Assembly: GCF_014489075.1 (NCBI RefSeq)
Contig: NZ_JACTGR010000004.1
Location: 310,001 to 374,000 of the forward strand
Reading direction: 5' to 3'
From: Sphingomonas sp. JC676
GTDB taxonomy: Bacteria > Pseudomonadota > Alphaproteobacteria > Sphingomonadales > Sphingomonadaceae
DNA length: 64,000 bases
Below are positions 61,376 through 64,000 of the stretch, piece after piece. Made by a program: the position numbers and the translations under genes. The notes below the pieces were generated by a model that did not search any database, was not told the DNA's origin, and saw nothing but the letters and a program-made list of their open reading frames with translations. Each line of letters begins with the position of its first letter. The stretch's first letter is position 1.

Positions 61376-62407
61376 ATGCGATTGGTGGAAGTCGGACATG
61401 TCGCGGCGCTGGTGCGCGCACGCGGAGTCGAAGAGGTGCTTTGCGATCTCGCGGACTATATCGAGGCGGATTATCGGCGCTGGGCCGAATTCGACAAGTC
61501 GCCGCGCTTCGCCAGCCATTCGAGCGACGGCGTGATCGAACTGATGCCGATCGCCGATGCTCAGGCTTTCGGCTTCAAATATGTCAACGGTCACCCGCGC
61601 AATTTCGAGGCGGGCCTGCAGACCGTCACCGGATTCGGGGTGCTTGCCGATGTCGCCACCGGCTATCCGCACCTGATCGCCGAAATGACGATCATGACGG
61701 CGCTGCGCACCGCCGCGATGTCGGCGCTCGCCGCGCGCCATCTCGCCCGGCCGGATGCGTCGAGCATGGCGATCATCGGCCTGGGCGCGCAATCCGAATT
61801 CCAGGCGATTGCATTTGGTGCGCTGCTCGGAATCGACCGGCTGCGCGTCTATGACGTCGATCCGGCCGCCGCCGCCAAGTTCGTCCGCAACATGGAGGGC
61901 ATGGGCCTCCGCATCCATGTCGCGCGATCGGCGCCGGAAGCGGTGGAAGGGGCGGACATCGTCACCACCGTCACCGCCGACAAGAAGCTGGCGACCATCC
62001 TTTCGGACAATATGGTCGGTGCGGGAGTCCACCTGAATGCCATCGGCGGCGACTGTCCCGGCAAGACCGAGCTCCAGCCCGCGATCCTCGAGCGCGCGAG
62101 CGTCTTCGTCGAATATCAGCCGCAGACCAGGATCGAGGGCGAGATCCAGCAGATGCCGGCCGATTTCCCCGTTACGGAGTTGTGGCGCGTGATCGCAGGC
62201 GAGGCGCCGGGCCGCCAGCGGGTGGACGAAATCACCTTGTTCGATTCGGTCGGCTTCGCGATCGAGGATTTCGCGGCGCTGCGCTATCTGGCCGACGTTA
62301 CGAAGGATCCGCGTTTTCACCGACAGATCGACCTGCTGGCGCAACCCGCCGATCCGCGCGACTTGTATGGCTTGGTCGGTCCGGTACGGGTCGAAGCCGC
62401 CGCCTAG
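61376..62407 (+). CDS. Ornithine cyclodeaminase
   Basis: 343 aa from ATG 61376 after GGAGG; the in-frame upstream part is not conserved. Complete OCD signatures: FKYVNGHPRNF (Lys), EMTIMTALRTAAMSA (Arg), NAD motif IIGLGAQSEFQ and GGDCPGKTEL with the catalytic Asp. Converts L-ornithine to L-proline and ammonia, feeding PutA. Regulated presumably by the divergent Lrp protein. Its stop overlaps the convergent OCD-like gene by 4 nt. Confidence 0.93.
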   Translation: MRLVEVGHVAALVRARGVEEVLCDLADYIEADYRRWAEFDKSPRFASHSSDGVIELMPIADAQAFGFKYVNGHPRNFEAGLQTVTGFGVLADVATGYPHLIAEMTIMTALRTAAMSALAARHLARPDASSMAIIGLGAQSEFQAIAFGALLGIDRLRVYDVDPAAAAKFVRNMEGMGLRIHVARSAPEAVEGADIVTTVTADKKLATILSDNMVGAGVHLNAIGGDCPGKTELQPAILERASVFVEYQPQTRIEGEIQQMPADFPVTELWRVIAGEAPGRQRVDEITLFDSVGFAIEDFAALRYLADVTKDPRFHRQIDLLAQPADPRDLYGLVGPVRVEAAA

Positions 62408-63321
62408 TCCGGCAGCCTGTTCCAGACCGCCGTGGCGATGGCGAGGTCCTGCACGGCGACGCCGGTGAGATCGACCACGACGGTTCGATCGGCAGGAAAT
62501 CGCTCCCGCCGGGCGAGCAGCTCCCCAAGCTCGATCACACTGGCCGGATCGAGCAGGCCGTCGCGCACTGCCCACCCCGCCTCGCCATGATCGAAGCATT
62601 GCGCGCGCGAATCGACCACGACGGTGGCCGAGGCGACGATTGCCGGGTCGAGCTCCTGCTTGCCCGGTGCGTCCGCGCCGAGCGCGATGATCCGGGTTCC
62701 CGGCCGCACCCATGCGGCGGGAATCAGCGGCGCGCGCGCGGCAGTGGCGGTGACGATGACATCCGCTTCGGCACAGAGCCGCTGCAGATCGGTAGCTTCG
62801 CCGCCGAGCAAGGCCGCTAGCGCATCCGCACGATCGGGGCGCCGTGCCGAGACCAGGACACGCTCCATCGGCAGATGGCGCTGAATGGCCTCGGCCTGCA
62901 TCTGTGCCTGCTTGCCCGAGCCGACGATGCCCAGCGTTCGCGTGCCCTCGGCCGCTATCGCACGCGCGACGATCGCGCCGGTGAGCGCGGTGCGGATGTC
63001 GGTGAGCGCGCCGCGATCGCGCAGCAGCGCGACGACTTGCCCGGTCTGGGCGCGCGACAGGATGATGAAGCCGTCGCTCCCGGGCTCGCCATTGGCGGGT
63101 GCCGCGAAGCTGTTGACGAACTTGACCGCGAACAGGTCGTCGCCAGCCAGGTGTGCCCCCTTGACGTGGCAGTCACCAGACCGCGCGTCGAATCCCAGAT
63201 GGCCGACTGCCATGACCTGCGCCTGCCCCGCGCTGTACCGGACAAAGGCGGCTTCCAGCTCCTGCATCAGCTCCGCCTCGTCGACCGCATCGAGAAGCGC
63301 TTCGAGTTCGATGATCCGCAT
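62404..63321 (-). CDS. OCD-family protein (variant signature), cyclodeaminase or ketimine reductase
   Basis: 305 aa. NAD motif LGIVGSGKQAQMQAEAI, and the key segment reads GADAPGKQEL, so the OCD Asp is kept but the neighbouring Cys and Thr change. Residues AVKFVNSFAA replace KYVNGHP. It may be a hydroxyornithine or lysine cyclodeaminase or an alanine-dehydrogenase-like ketimine reductase. Divergent from the CitMHS gene with TTGTATT-N13-AATACAA between them. Confidence 0.82.
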   Translation of the reverse strand: MRIIELEALLDAVDEAELMQELEAAFVRYSAGQAQVMAVGHLGFDARSGDCHVKGAHLAGDDLFAVKFVNSFAAPANGEPGSDGFIILSRAQTGQVVALLRDRGALTDIRTALTGAIVARAIAAEGTRTLGIVGSGKQAQMQAEAIQRHLPMERVLVSARRPDRADALAALLGGEATDLQRLCAEADVIVTATAARAPLIPAAWVRPGTRIIALGADAPGKQELDPAIVASATVVVDSRAQCFDHGEAGWAVRDGLLDPASVIELGELLARRERFPADRTVVVDLTGVAVQDLAIATAVWNRLPD

Positions 63322-63345
63322 ATCCGTCCCCTCGTTCGACCTTGT

Positions 63346-63372
63346 TTGTATTTATATCTTTACAGAATACAA
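63346..63372. promoter_or_regulatory. Inverted repeat before OCD-like and CitMHS genes (TTGTATT-N13-AATACAA)
   Basis: Perfect 7-bp arms between divergent genes, starting 25 bases from the minus-strand start. The arms are the same TTGTAT/ATACAA half-sites as the GntR operators but with a 13-bp gap instead of 5. Confidence 0.55.
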
Positions 63373-63474
63373 TCCACCCCTATCCTCGACGAAAATGCAT
63401 GATCCGGTCTGGCGGTGGTCCAGCGACAGGCCGGTACCGGTCGTGATACGCGCGCCAACCTAGGGGATGAATGG

Positions 63475-64000
63475 ATGCCGCTGGCGCTGATCGCCTTCGC
63501 CATGGTCGCGACGTTCATGACGCTGGTCATGACGAAGAGGCTCTCCGCGCTGCTTGCGCTGATGCTGATCCCGACGCTCTTTGCCCTGGCCGCCGGCTTT
63601 CATGCGGGGCTGGGCGAGATGATGCTCGATGGGATTCGCAGCCTGGCGCCCACCGGCGTGATGCTGCTTTTCGCCATTCTATATTTCGGGATCATGATGG
63701 ATGCGGGGCTGTTCGACCCGCTGATCCGCGCGATCGTCGGCCTGGTGCACGGGGATCCGGTAAGGATCGCGCTCGGCACGGTCGCGCTCTGCCTGATCGT
63801 CAGCCTCGATGGCGACGGCACGACCGCCTATATGATCTGCATCGCCGCGTTGCTGCCGCTTTATCGGCACCTGCAGATGGACCGGCGCGTTCTCGCCTGC
63901 CTGCTGATCATGTCGAGCGCGGTGATGAACATCGCGCCCTGGGGCGGGCCCACCGTCCGCGCCGCAACTGCCCTGCATGTCGACGCGCGAGACGTCTTCG
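63475..64000 (+). CDS. CitMHS-family citrate/divalent-cation transporter (3' truncated)
   Basis: 175 codons visible before the right edge. ATG 63475 follows AGGGGATG. N-terminal helices (PLALIAFAMVATFMTLVM), GVMLLFAILYFGIMMDAG and the conserved VSLDGDGTTAYMICIAALLP are characteristic of CitMHS (CitM/CitH) carriers, which import citrate as a metal complex. Fits with the aconitase in the island. The truncated rest cannot be checked. Confidence 0.85.
   Translation, partial: MPLALIAFAMVATFMTLVMTKRLSALLALMLIPTLFALAAGFHAGLGEMMLDGIRSLAPTGVMLLFAILYFGIMMDAGLFDPLIRAIVGLVHGDPVRIALGTVALCLIVSLDGDGTTAYMICIAALLPLYRHLQMDRRVLACLLIMSSAVMNIAPWGGPTVRAATALHVDARDVF

Noticed and set aside
28773..63321. Ectoine/hydroxyectoine degradation cluster (EutB/EutC-like dehydratase and OCD, ALDH, AsnC, aminotransferase)
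   Set aside because: No ectoine hydrolase (M24-type), deacetylase, EnuR or ectoine transporter gene is present and the genes are spread over 35 kb; hydroxyproline enzymes explain the set better.
1..64000. Mobile element, prophage, CRISPR array or RNA gene
   Set aside because: I found no transposase, integrase, phage structural gene, regular spaced repeats, tRNA cloverleaf or rRNA sequence by eye. A tRNAscan and CRISPR scan would be decisive.

Overview
The window is high-GC alphaproteobacterial chromosome, most likely a Sphingomonas or close sphingomonad. Reasons: tight ATGA/TGATG gene overlaps, many TonB-dependent receptors and esterases, an HWE histidine kinase, a DUF6894-type small protein and several small proteins of sphingomonad type. 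No rRNA, tRNA, CRISPR array, transposase or phage gene was seen. Gene identities come from reading translated sequence by eye; nothing was searched against a database.

Layout. (1) 1-4910: four-gene saccharide operon (PL17-like lyase cut by the left edge, MFS transporter, SDR reductase, CE12-like SGNH esterase), every junction a 4-nt overlap. (2) 4911-7672: gene-poor stretch with small orphan proteins. (3) 7673-10556: coupled triplet of KaiC-like double ATPase, HWE histidine kinase with a degenerate receiver, and single-domain response regulator. (4) 10820-15706: cyclic-di-GMP region (outer-membrane barrel protein coupled to GGDEF-EAL, a membrane GGDEF cyclase, a PilZ protein). (5) 16278-17954: thioesterase, DUF6894 protein, long non-coding gap. 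(6) 17955-22860: PhoPQ-like two-component system and PepSY gene divergent from a second PepSY gene and a TonB-dependent receptor. (7) 22919-64000: an amino-acid scavenging island.

The island is the main feature. It has two proline-racemase-superfamily enzymes with different active-site pairs: Ser/Cys (4-hydroxyproline epimerase type) and Cys/Thr (trans-3-hydroxy-L-proline dehydratase type). It also has a DHDPS-family protein that fits hydroxypyrroline-carboxylate deaminase, RidA, a normal ProC and a divergent ProC homologue, three ornithine-cyclodeaminase-family proteins with different signatures, bifunctional PutA, an aldehyde dehydrogenase, a threonine-dehydratase-like enzyme and an aminotransferase. 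Uptake and release functions are interleaved: siderophore-type TonB receptor, complete oligopeptide-type ABC importer, IAT-like C45 autoproteolytic acylase coupled to that importer, S33-like peptidase, tannase/feruloyl-esterase, beta-lactamase-fold serine hydrolase, BD-FAE-like esterase, PepSY membrane protein. A tricarboxylate side branch (AcnA-type aconitase, MFS carrier, CitMHS carrier, isocitrate/isopropylmalate-type dehydrogenase) is embedded.

Regulation. Two GntR/FCD proteins, one with an apparent second winged helix, two Lrp/AsnC proteins and a LuxR-type protein sit in the island. Two nearly identical TTGTAT-N5-ATACAA palindromes mark the hydroxyproline genes, and looser TTGTAT/ATACAA or TTTTG/CAAAA repeats occur at several other island promoters. 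The simplest reading is that proline, hydroxyproline and ornithine from plant or host peptides or conjugates are funnelled to glutamate and 2-oxoglutarate. The natural substrate of the receptor/ABC/C45 set is unknown and is the most promising undescribed biology here.
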